From Parvicella sp041583015 (lineage in GTDB: Bacteria; Bacteroidota; Bacteroidia; Flavobacteriales_D; Parvicellaceae): a stretch of DNA of 64,000 bases. The notes beneath the pieces were generated by a model. The model ran no database searches. It was given only the letters and a program-made list of their open reading frames with translations, and had not been told where the DNA came from. The DNA is taken from assembly GCA_041583015.1 (NCBI GenBank), contig JBFHGR010000001.1, positions 1 through 64,000 on the forward strand. Reading direction: 5' to 3'. Below are positions 25,213 to 34,582 of this stretch, piece after piece; within the stretch, counting starts at the first letter, position 1, and every line of letters begins with the position of its first letter. The translations under genes were made by a program, and so were the position numbers.

Positions 25213-26313
25213 ATGAAAATCATTTTTTTTACCACAATTCTTTTATGTGCAAGTATTTTTTCAGCACAAGTAAAAAGAGACAACACTCAAACAAAAACAC
25301 AACCAAATATCATCTTAATGATTGGTGATGGAATGGGGTTAAGTCAACTTTCCTCTGCTTATTACTTTAGCGATGAAACGCCTAATTTCTCACGTTTTGA
25401 GACTGTGGGATTATCTATCACAAGGTCTGGCTCTCATAAAATAACCGACTCCGCTGCTGGTGCTACAGCGCTCTCATGTGGCAAAAAAACATACAATGGT
25501 GCAATTGGTGTAGATATGGATACAACATCAATTGAAACAATTCTAGAGTATGTATCTCAAAAGAATTGGAACACAGCTCTGGTTTCTACATCTAGTATTA
25601 CGCATGCTACACCTGCATCTTTCTTTGGGCATACTTATAGTAGGAGTGAACAACAAGAATTAGCCAGACAATTATGTTACAGCGATGTAGATTTTTTTGC
25701 TGGAGGAGGGATCAAATACTTCACGCATAGATTGGACAATAAAAACTTACTAGATACTTTAACTGCGCAAGGGTTTGACTGGGACACAACAGCTCTTCCC
25801 CAAACAATTGACCCTAATAAAAAATATGGTTTTTTATTAGCAAAGAGCGGACTTGAACAAAAAAATAAAGGCAGAGGAAATGAATTGGAAAATGCATCGA
25901 TGCTTGCATTGGATTATTTAACTCAAAAAGGGGATCCATTTTTCTGTATGATAGAAGGTTCTCAAATCGACTGGGGAGGTCACAACAATGATGCAGAATA
26001 TTTAATTCAAGAAGTTCTAGATTTTGATCAAACAATTGGAAAAGTTTTAGACTTTGCGGCAAAAGATGGCAACACAATTGTAATTGTCACTGCAGATCAT
26101 GAAACAGGAGGATTTACACTTTCTGGAAAAAGTAAAATTGGACCATTAAAGAAACAGTATGATGACTACAATACAATTGAGCCTTCGTTTTCAACAGGAG
26201 GTCATAGTTCTGCATTAGTTCCTGTATTGGTTTATGGACCTGGAGCAGATAAATTTGGTGGGATATATGAGAATACCGAAATCTACCTAAAAATGATGAG
26301 AATGATTTGGTAG
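25213..26313 (+). CDS. Secreted alkaline phosphatase
   Basis: A 366-residue protein with a signal peptide (cleavage near FSA-Q19). Alkaline phosphatase motifs: metal Asp39 in MIGDGMG, catalytic Ser80 in TDSAAGATALSCG, SQIDWGGHNND, TADHETGG and a final GGHSSALVPV metal His. Reaction: hydrolyses phosphomonoesters outside the cytoplasm to release phosphate. I choose ATG 25213 because the in-frame ATG at 25198 lies ahead of the -7 box TACTTTTG (25201-25208), which sits 4 bases before 25213. It is shorter than E. coli PhoA (about 450), as usual for the compact Bacteroidota form. Confidence 0.95.
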   Translation: MKIIFFTTILLCASIFSAQVKRDNTQTKTQPNIILMIGDGMGLSQLSSAYYFSDETPNFSRFETVGLSITRSGSHKITDSAAGATALSCGKKTYNGAIGVDMDTTSIETILEYVSQKNWNTALVSTSSITHATPASFFGHTYSRSEQQELARQLCYSDVDFFAGGGIKYFTHRLDNKNLLDTLTAQGFDWDTTALPQTIDPNKKYGFLLAKSGLEQKNKGRGNELENASMLALDYLTQKGDPFFCMIEGSQIDWGGHNNDAEYLIQEVLDFDQTIGKVLDFAAKDGNTIVIVTADHETGGFTLSGKSKIGPLKKQYDDYNTIEPSFSTGGHSSALVPVLVYGPGADKFGGIYENTEIYLKMMRMIW

Positions 26314-26389
26314 CTTTTTTTTTAGGTTTGGAGGTTGAGACTCCTTCTCGAAGGGAAATTGTTCGATAACAACTAACAACGCTCTTAAA

Positions 26390-29035
26390 CTATATTTTCA
26401 CTATCTGAATGCTTTTCTTGTCATCTCCGGCAATAACCCTGATTGTGTAAGTTCCATTTGCTAAACCTAATTGATTAGCATTGTAGAGTATTTCTTTATT
26501 GAAATTAATGTATCGAACTTCATTTTTAATCAATTTACCTTGCTTATCATAAAACCCAACAGTAACATCCATTGGTTCTGTAGTTTGGACCAATAAATAA
26601 AATTCATCTTGAAAAGGATTTGGCCTTGTACTTAACGTCAACTCTTCTACATCCGCAACGATTTCTTCATATTTAAGCCAAATAGGATTAGAAAAAGAAT
26701 GATGATTTTGATAAGCTATTTTATGTGCACTTTCTTGCCCTTGAAGATCTCTAAAACAAGACATTTCTGCTCGAATATAAAAATATTCATTCTCCTGTAT
26801 CACACCAGAAGGAAATGTCGATTTAAGAATATCATTTAAATTTAATGTTTCCGAGTTATTACCAGTAATTGGCCAATTGGAAGGCATTATGTATTCATAC
26901 TCACCTATCTCGGTTCCAATTATAAATTTAATCTCCGTTACATCTCCAAACTCAGCTGTAGTAACATAATTGAAATTCAAAAAATAACTTTCACTAGTCA
27001 ATAGATTGACTGATGCATCATCACCCATTAAGATTTCATTTACTTCATCTTCGCCATCATCACTTATACCAATAGCCATAATTGGTCCATCTGACAATAC
27101 ATTTCTACCATGATAAAGCGCGTCCAAAATTCCCGTTCCATCACTACCCATTCCATTTGGACAATACACCAATGTATTCAATTTCCCTACCGCATTATCT
27201 GATATTGTTCCAAATCCAGCAAAATCATCTGTATTACTAAAATTGAATGAACCATGCGCATCTGAACCAGCAGAATAAAACATTTTCCAATTCTCAAAGT
27301 TCTCATCTTGATTTTTCAAAGAAAGGCCTAACTGATTAATACTATTGACAATTTCTTGCCCTTGTCTAAATTTCTTTAAAAAGAAGTCCGTACTAGTTGT
27401 ATCAGCAACGGTAAATCCATCACCACTATTATCAACATCCCAAGGATCTAACTCATTACCAGTACTTTTAAGCACACCTCTCACATTCCATATTTGAGAA
27501 CCTAAAAGTGCATCTTTTATTAACTTATTGGATTCAGTACTAAACACATCCGAACTAGCCGAAGGGTTATTACAAATGACCTCTCCTCCTGTTCTAGGGA
27601 AGTCACTACCATTTGCAGGAAATCCATTTATACCTACATTCCAAATTCCTCCATCAACCGGCACCAAAGGCAATTTATCTCCTGTAGCATAAGGATGTGC
27701 TGCATAAGCAAAAGCGTTGATAGCAGACAACTGAGCCAAAGCTGAACTAATGGTTACACTAGTTGCTGTTAAATCTCCGTCTCCATCTCCAATAAATGGC
27801 ATTCCATATGGATCGTTTACATTGGGATAAGCCAACATATGCACCAATTTATTATCATGATTTTTCAAAGCAACTTCCTGACCAGCAATATATATCATAC
27901 TAGCATCTTCCGTGTTGAGTTGTTTTACCCAAGTTTGAATTCTATCCCAATTTTCAGTAACAGTTGTTCCATAATTATCATAATCACTAGTATGATCAGT
28001 AGTTGTAATCCAATCTAAACCAATATGTTTTGCAGCCACTTTGGTAGCCTCTAGAGGCAATCCAATTTCAGCATCATTCTGTGTAAATAATGAGTGTAAG
28101 TGCGTATCTCCTCTATAATAATTAGCAAGTTTTGGAACATCTATATCCGATCTAAATACACGAACATTTGTAACGTCATCCGACCAAGTAAGGTTTCCGT
28201 AATGAATTGTAACTTGAATATCAATAATATTTTCCATTCCAACCAAAGCCGCAGGAGGTATATTAAAATTAAAATACCAATACGTAGCATCAACAGAAAC
28301 GTAGTCATTGAAGAAGTCTGAATCAATATCAAAATCTATAGTTGTACTACTACTCGTTGAAAAACTATTCATTGAAAATCCTTGGATACTCATAGCGTTG
28401 TCTGCAACTGAAACATGCGAAAAATAATTAGCAAATGCCGCATCAGAAATGCTATCAAATTTTAAAGGTGCGCCAAAACTTGAGGCAGTAGCATTCTTAA
28501 CTTGTATATCAATTTTATCTATTTGAGCAGTTGTACCAGTTACTAAATCAGCGTCATGCAGAAAAAAATGAACTGGAATTGAATTTTCAATTCCATTATT
28601 ATCCGTTTTATTCATTCTCCATGGTGCATCTATGTAAAACTCTGAATAAAGTGTATTAACTTGCCTTCCATGACTTCGTTTACTATCCCATCCTCCCCAA
28701 TCACTTTTCTTTCCAAAGATTTCTGTCACTTCGATATTGACTAAATCATTATCAATATCAAGCATTCGTTTAGGAATTGTAAAAGACTCTTTTGTAAATT
28801 TTACGTTACCATCTAACAATTCATATCTTTTAAAAAAAACAGACTTCATATTGATCCAAAAATCAATTTTTACATCTGTATAAGGAACTCCCTTAATATT
28901 TTCTATTAAAAAGGAATAGACATAAGCATTTTCCGTCTCTGTAACTTTAACATCAGTAATTGCTAAATAATCTCCTCTATGCGCTAGTGAAACCAACGAA
29001 AACAACATCAATACCCCAACAATAAATAGCTTCAT
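26390..29035 (-). CDS. Secreted PHP-domain (CehA/McbA-like) hydrolase with T9SS type A sorting domain
   Basis: An 881-residue secreted protein. Start ATG 29035 gives a signal peptide (MKLFIVGVLMLFSLVSLAH). Residues about 20-300 are beta-rich. The PHP metallohydrolase domain starts with GDTHLHS (H312, H314) and continues with TTDHTSDYD, HMLAYP, YAAHPYA and SAGSDAHGSF. The C-terminal about 80 residues match a T9SS type A sorting domain (STRPNPFQDEF ... GLANGTYTIRVIAG). CehA-type PHP enzymes hydrolyse esters or phosphoesters; the natural substrate here is unknown. A -7 box lies at the complement of 29067-29074. Confidence 0.9.
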   Translation of the reverse strand: MKLFIVGVLMLFSLVSLAHRGDYLAITDVKVTETENAYVYSFLIENIKGVPYTDVKIDFWINMKSVFFKRYELLDGNVKFTKESFTIPKRMLDIDNDLVNIEVTEIFGKKSDWGGWDSKRSHGRQVNTLYSEFYIDAPWRMNKTDNNGIENSIPVHFFLHDADLVTGTTAQIDKIDIQVKNATASSFGAPLKFDSISDAAFANYFSHVSVADNAMSIQGFSMNSFSTSSSTTIDFDIDSDFFNDYVSVDATYWYFNFNIPPAALVGMENIIDIQVTIHYGNLTWSDDVTNVRVFRSDIDVPKLANYYRGDTHLHSLFTQNDAEIGLPLEATKVAAKHIGLDWITTTDHTSDYDNYGTTVTENWDRIQTWVKQLNTEDASMIYIAGQEVALKNHDNKLVHMLAYPNVNDPYGMPFIGDGDGDLTATSVTISSALAQLSAINAFAYAAHPYATGDKLPLVPVDGGIWNVGINGFPANGSDFPRTGGEVICNNPSASSDVFSTESNKLIKDALLGSQIWNVRGVLKSTGNELDPWDVDNSGDGFTVADTTSTDFFLKKFRQGQEIVNSINQLGLSLKNQDENFENWKMFYSAGSDAHGSFNFSNTDDFAGFGTISDNAVGKLNTLVYCPNGMGSDGTGILDALYHGRNVLSDGPIMAIGISDDGEDEVNEILMGDDASVNLLTSESYFLNFNYVTTAEFGDVTEIKFIIGTEIGEYEYIMPSNWPITGNNSETLNLNDILKSTFPSGVIQENEYFYIRAEMSCFRDLQGQESAHKIAYQNHHSFSNPIWLKYEEIVADVEELTLSTRPNPFQDEFYLLVQTTEPMDVTVGFYDKQGKLIKNEVRYINFNKEILYNANQLGLANGTYTIRVIAGDDKKSIQIVKI

Positions 29036-29066
29036 AGTTCTTAACAATTTCTTAATGATTCGTTAA

Positions 29067-29074
29067 CAAAGGTA
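29067..29074 (-). promoter_or_regulatory. -7 box of PHP-domain gene
   Basis: TACCTTTG on the minus strand, 31 bases before ATG 29035. Supports that start over the one at 29047. Confidence 0.6.
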
Positions 29075-29115
29075 AAAAAAGATTAATGCGCGTACAACCA
29101 ATAAAAAAACTCAAT

Positions 29116-29123
29116 TACATTTA
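29116..29123 (+). promoter_or_regulatory. -7-like box of oxygenase gene, 4 bases from ATG
   Basis: TACATTTA (one mismatch to TAnnTTTG), then CCCC and ATG 29128. Same spacing as the two stronger examples at 24487 and 25201. Confidence 0.4.
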
Positions 29124-29127
29124 CCCC

Positions 29128-29766
29128 ATGGAATTAATAAAAACTATCGATTGGGATTTTCATTTTGATCAATTAGCTCAGCAAGATTACACGATAGTGG
29201 ATAATTTTCTCCCACCTAAAGTTTACACCAATATCAAATCATTATTTATTGATGCTATTAAAGAGGAACAATTGACAAAAGCAGGAATTGGCTCCTTAAG
29301 TAAATATCAAATTCGTGAAAATATAAGAAGAGACGAAATTCTATGGCTAGATAGAAATGATTGCAACGATGAAATAAGGTCTTTTTTTGATTTTATTGAA
29401 ACATTTATCCCTACAGTAAATAGAGAACTATTCACTGCTATAAAAGATTACGAATTTCATTTAGCACATTATCCAGCAGGAGGTTTTTACAAGAAGCATT
29501 TAGATCAATTCTCAGAAAGAAACAACCGTATATTATCTGTGATTATATACATGAATGATAACTGGCAAGATGGTGATGGTGGCGAACTTAAAATTTACAC
29601 AGATCAATCCTGTGATAATTTTGAACTAATACCTCCTATTGGAAATAGATTAGCTATTTTCAGAAGTGATATTGTGTGGCATGAAGTACTTACGGCAAAC
29701 AAAAGCAGAAAAAGTCTTACAGGCTGGCTTTTAAAACAACCACAAGGCCTTGGCTTCTTAGGGTAA
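29128..29766 (+). CDS. 2OG-Fe(II) oxygenase (prolyl 4-hydroxylase-like)
   Basis: A 212-residue enzyme of the 2-oxoglutarate, iron-dependent dioxygenase superfamily. Iron ligands appear as H-x-D in YKKHLDQF and the distal His in IVWHEVLTANKSRKSLTGW, with the Arg/Lys after it binding 2-oxoglutarate. VIYMNDNWQDGDGGEL is the usual P4H core block. I choose ATG 29128 because a box-like TACATTTA (29116-29123) sits 4 bases before it, matching the spacing of two other genes; the longer frame from 29086 would add 14 unsupported residues. Substrate unknown; similar proteins modify ribosomal or elongation proteins. Confidence 0.88.
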   Translation: MELIKTIDWDFHFDQLAQQDYTIVDNFLPPKVYTNIKSLFIDAIKEEQLTKAGIGSLSKYQIRENIRRDEILWLDRNDCNDEIRSFFDFIETFIPTVNRELFTAIKDYEFHLAHYPAGGFYKKHLDQFSERNNRILSVIIYMNDNWQDGDGGELKIYTDQSCDNFELIPPIGNRLAIFRSDIVWHEVLTANKSRKSLTGWLLKQPQGLGFLG

Positions 29767-29839
29767 AATATCTTTAGATAATTTTGAACTTAATCCTTGA
29801 TGAATTGTACAGCATATTATCAGTTTAATTTTAACAATT

Positions 29840-30493
29840 ATGAAAGTATCAAATTGCACCGAAGATTGGAATAAAATGAATCCTAATGAAATAGGTAAGT
29901 TCTGCTCAACATGTCAAACATCTGTTTACAAAATCCATAACAATTCACTCCATGAAATTGATGAATTAAAAACAAAAAACAACGAGAAAATTTGTGGTCG
30001 TATCAGTAAAGTTCAATATGAGCAATTTAGATTTTTACATCCAATGAAAAGGTTCGCAATTGCACTATTTCTGGTTTTTGGAACAGGATTATTTACAGCA
30101 TCCTACGCACAATTAAAAAAAGAAGCATCTTCGCTTCAAACGCCAAATTACACTTCTACAATTTACATATTTGCCCAAAATAATAAAGGCGAACCGATGC
30201 CCTATGTCAATGTTAGTTTCACATACAAGGATGATTTCATTCATGGCCAAACAGATTCATCAGGAAAACTACAACTCTTTTTCCAAACAGATCAATTACT
30301 AAATCAAATTGGATTTAACATTGACTATAAAAATACTTTTGCCTACATTGAAAAACAAGTTCATACTGGAGCCAATAGATTAGAAAGTATAATTTATAAC
30401 GCAGATAGTGGAGAGTTAATAATAGGAAAACAAATTTTCTATGAAGAGTTCTTATTGGGTGAAGTAATATTGGATGAAGATTGGGATCAATAG
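29840..30493 (+). CDS. Membrane protein with N-terminal Cys motif and carboxypeptidase-like beta domain
   Basis: A 217-residue protein. The N-terminal 65 residues carry the Bacteroidota motif C-x3-W-x-K-M ... G-K-F-C-x2-C ... I-C-G-R, seen in many membrane proteins of the phylum and perhaps metal-binding. A membrane helix follows (about 73-92), then a beta-sandwich like the carboxypeptidase regulatory domain (YVNVSFTYKDDFIHGQTDSSGKLQL). Function unknown. It stands alone between convergent and same-strand neighbours; its stop is one base from the end of the ABC permease gene. Confidence 0.75.
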   Translation: MKVSNCTEDWNKMNPNEIGKFCSTCQTSVYKIHNNSLHEIDELKTKNNEKICGRISKVQYEQFRFLHPMKRFAIALFLVFGTGLFTASYAQLKKEASSLQTPNYTSTIYIFAQNNKGEPMPYVNVSFTYKDDFIHGQTDSSGKLQLFFQTDQLLNQIGFNIDYKNTFAYIEKQVHTGANRLESIIYNADSGELIIGKQIFYEEFLLGEVILDEDWDQ

Positions 30494-30494
30494 A

Positions 30495-31328
30495 TTATAA
30501 ATCTCTTTTCTTAATGAGCAGATTTGAACCAATAAAAAACACAACACACCATACAATAGACGATATGATATTAATGGTTGGGACTCCATAATCATATGCC
30601 ATTAATTCTGGTGAAATATTCTCAGAAATCTGTTTTATGGTATCCATCCTTGTGATTGGCTCATGAATCAAACCGGATGTACTTTCCAAAGGAAGAAAAC
30701 TCACATATTGATTAACACCGGATACTTTCACATTACCAGCAATTAACCCAATAATTATCTTCTCAATGATATACCAAACTATTAGTGCTCCAACAGCAAA
30801 AGCAGAGCGCTTGACAAGTATTCCTAAGAACAATCCAAACGAAAAGAATGTAAAAAGTTTAAGGCAAAAGCCCCCTAAAAACTTAAGGTCTGTTGTAATA
30901 AACTCTAAGGAGGTATTGGTAGAAAAAGACAAACCAAGAATTAAAGACATTACCCCTACAAAAACAGTTGATAAAATTGATAGTACCGCAACCATTAAGA
31001 ACTTAGACAATACAAATTCTGATTTGGATAAACCATCAATCAAGTTCTGTTTAAGCGTTCTATTGGAGTACTCATTGGAAACCATTGAGACAATCACTAA
31101 CAAAAGAAAAAACTTAAAAATAGCAGCCACCCAAGTAGTAAAATGCCAGATATAAGGAAATTCAAATATCCCCTGCTCCGCAAATCTAATTGCTATCGGA
31201 CCTAAATTAAAACTCATTGAAGACAATGCCGCAATTGATGCCAATAATCCGAAATAAACTATAATCAAAACCTTACTTGCCCTGTTATACTTCAGTTTTA
31301 GATATTCTATTGATAATAACCTAAACAT
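30495..31328 (-). CDS. ABC-2 type transporter permease
   Basis: A 277-residue permease with about six helices (near 22-40, 60-85, 103-125, 140-160, 170-190 and 255-272). The N-terminus MFRLLSIEYLKLKYNRASKVL and the SNRTLKQNLIDGLSKSEFVLSKF block are typical of ABC-2 permeases of the BcrB/NatB type in Bacteroidota. I start at 31328; an ATG five codons earlier is possible. The start overlaps the end of the ATPase gene, so the two form one exporter. Substrate unknown. Confidence 0.9.
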   Translation of the reverse strand: MFRLLSIEYLKLKYNRASKVLIIVYFGLLASIAALSSMSFNLGPIAIRFAEQGIFEFPYIWHFTTWVAAIFKFFLLLVIVSMVSNEYSNRTLKQNLIDGLSKSEFVLSKFLMVAVLSILSTVFVGVMSLILGLSFSTNTSLEFITTDLKFLGGFCLKLFTFFSFGLFLGILVKRSAFAVGALIVWYIIEKIIIGLIAGNVKVSGVNQYVSFLPLESTSGLIHEPITRMDTIKQISENISPELMAYDYGVPTINIISSIVWCVVFFIGSNLLIKKRDL

Positions 31329-32235
31329 TGCTCTTCTTTTCATTTGTTAGAGATAGGAATTGCTCTTCTAATTTAGGTTTCTTTTGGACAAAGTGAGTCA
31401 AATAAATCCCTACCTCACACAAGGCCTTATTAAATCTTGCTAAATCAAAGTCATCTGATGTATTTGCATAAACCATATTATCTTCAATTCTCACATTGGA
31501 TAACTGGCTAAAACTTTCTTGAATTTTTTGAACTAGATTTCCGTTTTGACCATTTGTCTTTAATTCAATTACGGTTTGTGCACCAATAATTTCCGCAACA
31601 GGTCCTTCAAAAAGTTTTTTTCCTTTTCGTATTACAATAACATGGTCACAAACTTTTTCTACTTCGTCCAACAAGTGGGATGCCAATAAAATTGTTGTAC
31701 CGTCATTTGCAATATCTCGTATAATTTGTCTTACCTCATGAATGCCTTGAGGATCAAGACCATTGGTAGGTTCATCCAATATCAAAAATTCTGGATCATT
31801 GAGTAAAGCTGAAGCAATGGCTAACCTTTGTTTCATTCCTAATGAATATGATTTGAACTTATCATTTTTTCTATCCAACAAGTTTACCATTGCCAACTTC
31901 TCTTCAATTTTGGTGATTGGTGCTCCTTTAATTTTACAAACCAATTTTAAATTTTGGTAAGCCGTCATATAAGGATAGAAATTAGGATGCTCGATTATTG
32001 CTCCTACTTTTTTTAAGGCTTGATGCTTTTGGTATTTACCTCCAAACCATTCATAACTTCCTGAAGATTTGTTAACCACATTGAGAATCATACCAAGTGT
32101 CGTAGACTTCCCACTACCATTTGGTCCCAAAAGGCCATATACATTTCCCTTAGTGATGGTCAATGACAAATCATTTACTGCATGTAATGCACCAAATTTT
32201 TTATTGAGATGTTCTATTTTTAAAATGGTATCCAA
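31321..32235 (-). CDS. ABC transporter ATP-binding protein
   Basis: A 304-residue ATPase with Walker A GPNGSGKST, the ABC signature YSLGMKQRLAIA, Walker B FLILDEPTNGLD and the switch His in LLASHLLDEVE. It pairs with the overlapping permease as an export system of the bacitracin/gliding (GldA-like) type. Start choice: the frame opens upstream with a GTG at 32277, but that codon lies inside the paaZ terminator stem, so I use TTG 32235 (then DTILKIEHLNKKFG), preceded by a weak TATCTTAG box. Non-ATG start, moderate confidence in that detail. Confidence 0.92.
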   Translation of the reverse strand: MDTILKIEHLNKKFGALHAVNDLSLTITKGNVYGLLGPNGSGKSTTLGMILNVVNKSSGSYEWFGGKYQKHQALKKVGAIIEHPNFYPYMTAYQNLKLVCKIKGAPITKIEEKLAMVNLLDRKNDKFKSYSLGMKQRLAIASALLNDPEFLILDEPTNGLDPQGIHEVRQIIRDIANDGTTILLASHLLDEVEKVCDHVIVIRKGKKLFEGPVAEIIGAQTVIELKTNGQNGNLVQKIQESFSQLSNVRIEDNMVYANTSDDFDLARFNKALCEVGIYLTHFVQKKPKLEEQFLSLTNEKKSNV

Positions 32236-32263
32236 CGCTACTAAGATAGGTAATTTGTTAAGA

Positions 32264-32294
32264 CAAAAAAAGGTCACCCAAAATGGATGACCTA
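32264..32294 (-). terminator. Rho-independent terminator after paaZ
   Basis: On the minus strand an 8 of 9 bp stem (AGGTCATCC / GGGTGACCT) with loop ATTTT is followed by a run of T. It ends transcription of paaZ before the ABC ATPase gene, and it contains the GTG codon that would otherwise be the longest start of that gene. Confidence 0.85.
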
Positions 32295-32317
32295 ACTTTA
32301 ATCTAAATGTAATTTTC

Positions 32318-34363
32318 CTAATCCTGATTTAATTTCTTTACCATGGTAAGAATGGTAGCCATCCCCACAGTTTCGCCTTCTTGATCATAAATATCTACTA
32401 AGAATTTTACTATTCCTTTAGCCACATCATCATCACTTCTTTTCTCTTGATCTATTTTTTCTTTTACAGTAAAACGAACACCAATTGTAGTACCCGCATA
32501 AACTGGTTTTGTAAATCTACATTCATCAATACCGTAATTAAGCAAAACTGGTCCTTTTGCTGGATCAACAAATAACCCCGCTGCCTTACTTAAGATAAAA
32601 TATCCGTGTGCGACTCTTTCCTCAAACAATGTACCTTCTAACGAAGTTTCATCCATGTGAGCATAGAAATTATCGCCACTAACATTCGCAAAATTCACAA
32701 TATCCGTAGTTGTAACTGTATGCTTATGCGTAAAAACTGTTTCTCCGACTACTAATTCTTCAAAATGCTTTCTAAAAGAATGAGGCACAGATTCTGGCTG
32801 ATCTGCTCCTACTTGAAACTGTTCGGTAATTCTAGTTATTGTTTCAGGATGTCCTTGAATTGCAGTTCTGTGCAAATAGTGAAGGATACCTCTCTTTCCT
32901 CCCATCTCTTCACCTCCACCAGCTCTACCTGGTCCTCCGTGAGTTAGCAAAGGCATTGGCGAACCATGCCCAGTACTTTCTTTAGCACATCTTTCATTCA
33001 ATACTAATATCCTTCCGTTGATATGCGCAGCTTCTACCACAAACTCTCTTGCCAACTTATCATCCGCAGTAATAATGGATGTTACTAAAGATCCTTTTCC
33101 TAATTCTACAAGTTGAATTGCTTCGTCTAAATTCTTATAAGGCATAATTGTAGAAACTGGACCAAAGGCTTCAATATCATGAACCTTCGTTTTATTAAAA
33201 GGATCATCGTTTCTCATTACAAGCGGAGACATAAATGCACCTTTTTCTTTAGAACCTCCTACGATAGCTACTTCGTCTAAATCTCCAAAAATGAGTGATT
33301 GTTCTTCAAGAAGTAATGATACATTATGTTTTACACTCTCCATTTGTTTTCTAGAAACAATACTTCCCATTCTTACACCTTCCATAGATGGATCTCCAAT
33401 GATTGTTTTTGTCAACTTTTCTGACAATGATTTTTCAACATCTTCTACCAATTTTTCTGGCACTAAAATCCTTCTCACTGCGGTACATTTCTGACCTGCT
33501 TTGATGGTTATTTCTTTCAATACCTCTTTGATAAAAATATCGTATTCTGGAGTTCCTGGAACAGCATCCTCTCCCAATACACATGCATTCAAAGAATCTG
33601 CCTCAAGATTAAATGACACAGTATTATCTACAATATGAGGTAATGATTTCAAAACTTTACCTGTGTGTGCACTACCAGTAAATGTTACGACATCATTCAA
33701 TCCTACATGATCTATAATACCTCTTCCCAGTCCACTCACTAATTGAAGTGCCCCCTCTGGTAATATTTTCGATGCAATAATTTCCCTCACCATTGCTTCC
33801 GTAACGTAAGAAGTAATTTCTGATGGTTTTACCACCGCAGGTACTCCAGCCATTAGGTTAACAGCAATTTTTTCCAGCATTCCCCAGATTGGAAAATTAA
33901 AAGCATTAATATGAACAGCAACTCCTCTCCTTGGGACCATTATGTGGTGACCAATAAAACTACCTCCTTTGGATAAAGGCGCAGCTGTCCCATCTACATA
34001 ATATGGCAAATCGGGGAACTGTCTCCTCAAACTTGCATTAGCAAATAAATTCCCTATACCTCCTTCAATATCAATCCATGAATCTATTTTGGTTGCGCCA
34101 GTCTTTGCAGAAATGGCATAAAAATCATTTTTCTTTGTCATAAGGTGCATTGCCAATGCTTTTAGCATGCGTCCTCTTTCTTGAAATGTCATTTTTCTTA
34201 AAGCAGGACCTCCTTTAGTTCTTCCGTACTCCAAGATAGACTTATAATCTAAACCAGCACTAGATACGGTACCAATAACGTCTCCATTTATGGCATTTAA
34301 TGCTGTAAACTCCTCTCCTTCTCCATCTTCCCAATTTCCTAAAACGTAATTCTGTATTTTCAT
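32318..34363 (-). CDS. paaZ: PaaZ bifunctional oxepin-CoA hydrolase / aldehyde dehydrogenase
   Basis: A 681-residue fusion. Residues 1 to about 520 are an aldehyde dehydrogenase (NAFNFPIWGMLEKIA, VTFTGSAHTG, FNLEADSLNA, catalytic Cys in AGQKCTAVRR). Residues about 540-681 are a MaoC-type hot-dog hydratase (FANVSGDNFYAHMD, RVAHGYFILSKAAGLF). Known role: opens the oxepin-CoA ring and oxidises the aldehyde in aerobic phenylacetate breakdown. No other paa genes (paaABCDE, paaG, paaK) are adjacent, so it may act with genes elsewhere or in another aldehyde pathway. A hairpin terminator follows at 32264-32294. Confidence 0.95.
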   Translation of the reverse strand: MKIQNYVLGNWEDGEGEEFTALNAINGDVIGTVSSAGLDYKSILEYGRTKGGPALRKMTFQERGRMLKALAMHLMTKKNDFYAISAKTGATKIDSWIDIEGGIGNLFANASLRRQFPDLPYYVDGTAAPLSKGGSFIGHHIMVPRRGVAVHINAFNFPIWGMLEKIAVNLMAGVPAVVKPSEITSYVTEAMVREIIASKILPEGALQLVSGLGRGIIDHVGLNDVVTFTGSAHTGKVLKSLPHIVDNTVSFNLEADSLNACVLGEDAVPGTPEYDIFIKEVLKEITIKAGQKCTAVRRILVPEKLVEDVEKSLSEKLTKTIIGDPSMEGVRMGSIVSRKQMESVKHNVSLLLEEQSLIFGDLDEVAIVGGSKEKGAFMSPLVMRNDDPFNKTKVHDIEAFGPVSTIMPYKNLDEAIQLVELGKGSLVTSIITADDKLAREFVVEAAHINGRILVLNERCAKESTGHGSPMPLLTHGGPGRAGGGEEMGGKRGILHYLHRTAIQGHPETITRITEQFQVGADQPESVPHSFRKHFEELVVGETVFTHKHTVTTTDIVNFANVSGDNFYAHMDETSLEGTLFEERVAHGYFILSKAAGLFVDPAKGPVLLNYGIDECRFTKPVYAGTTIGVRFTVKEKIDQEKRSDDDVAKGIVKFLVDIYDQEGETVGMATILTMVKKLNQD

Positions 34364-34582
34364 TTCAATTATATTTTACTGTAATATTTAACATTGTTAG
34401 ACCTGTTGCTTTTCGGTAGCGCCAATTTCATTTCCACAAATCGCCTGTAATATTTCTTTATCTTTTATTGTATTCAAGATAACCTAAGTAAGATAAAGTA
34501 CTTTTCAACCGAGCCCTAAAATTAACAAATTATACCAATGTAACCTTTTATCAAGCCTGTATTATTTCATAAAACAAGAAAC

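Noticed and set aside
30766..31155. 129-residue plus-strand frame inside the ABC permease gene
   Set aside because: Antisense shadow; the permease frame has clear helices and family motifs and is coupled to the ATPase gene.
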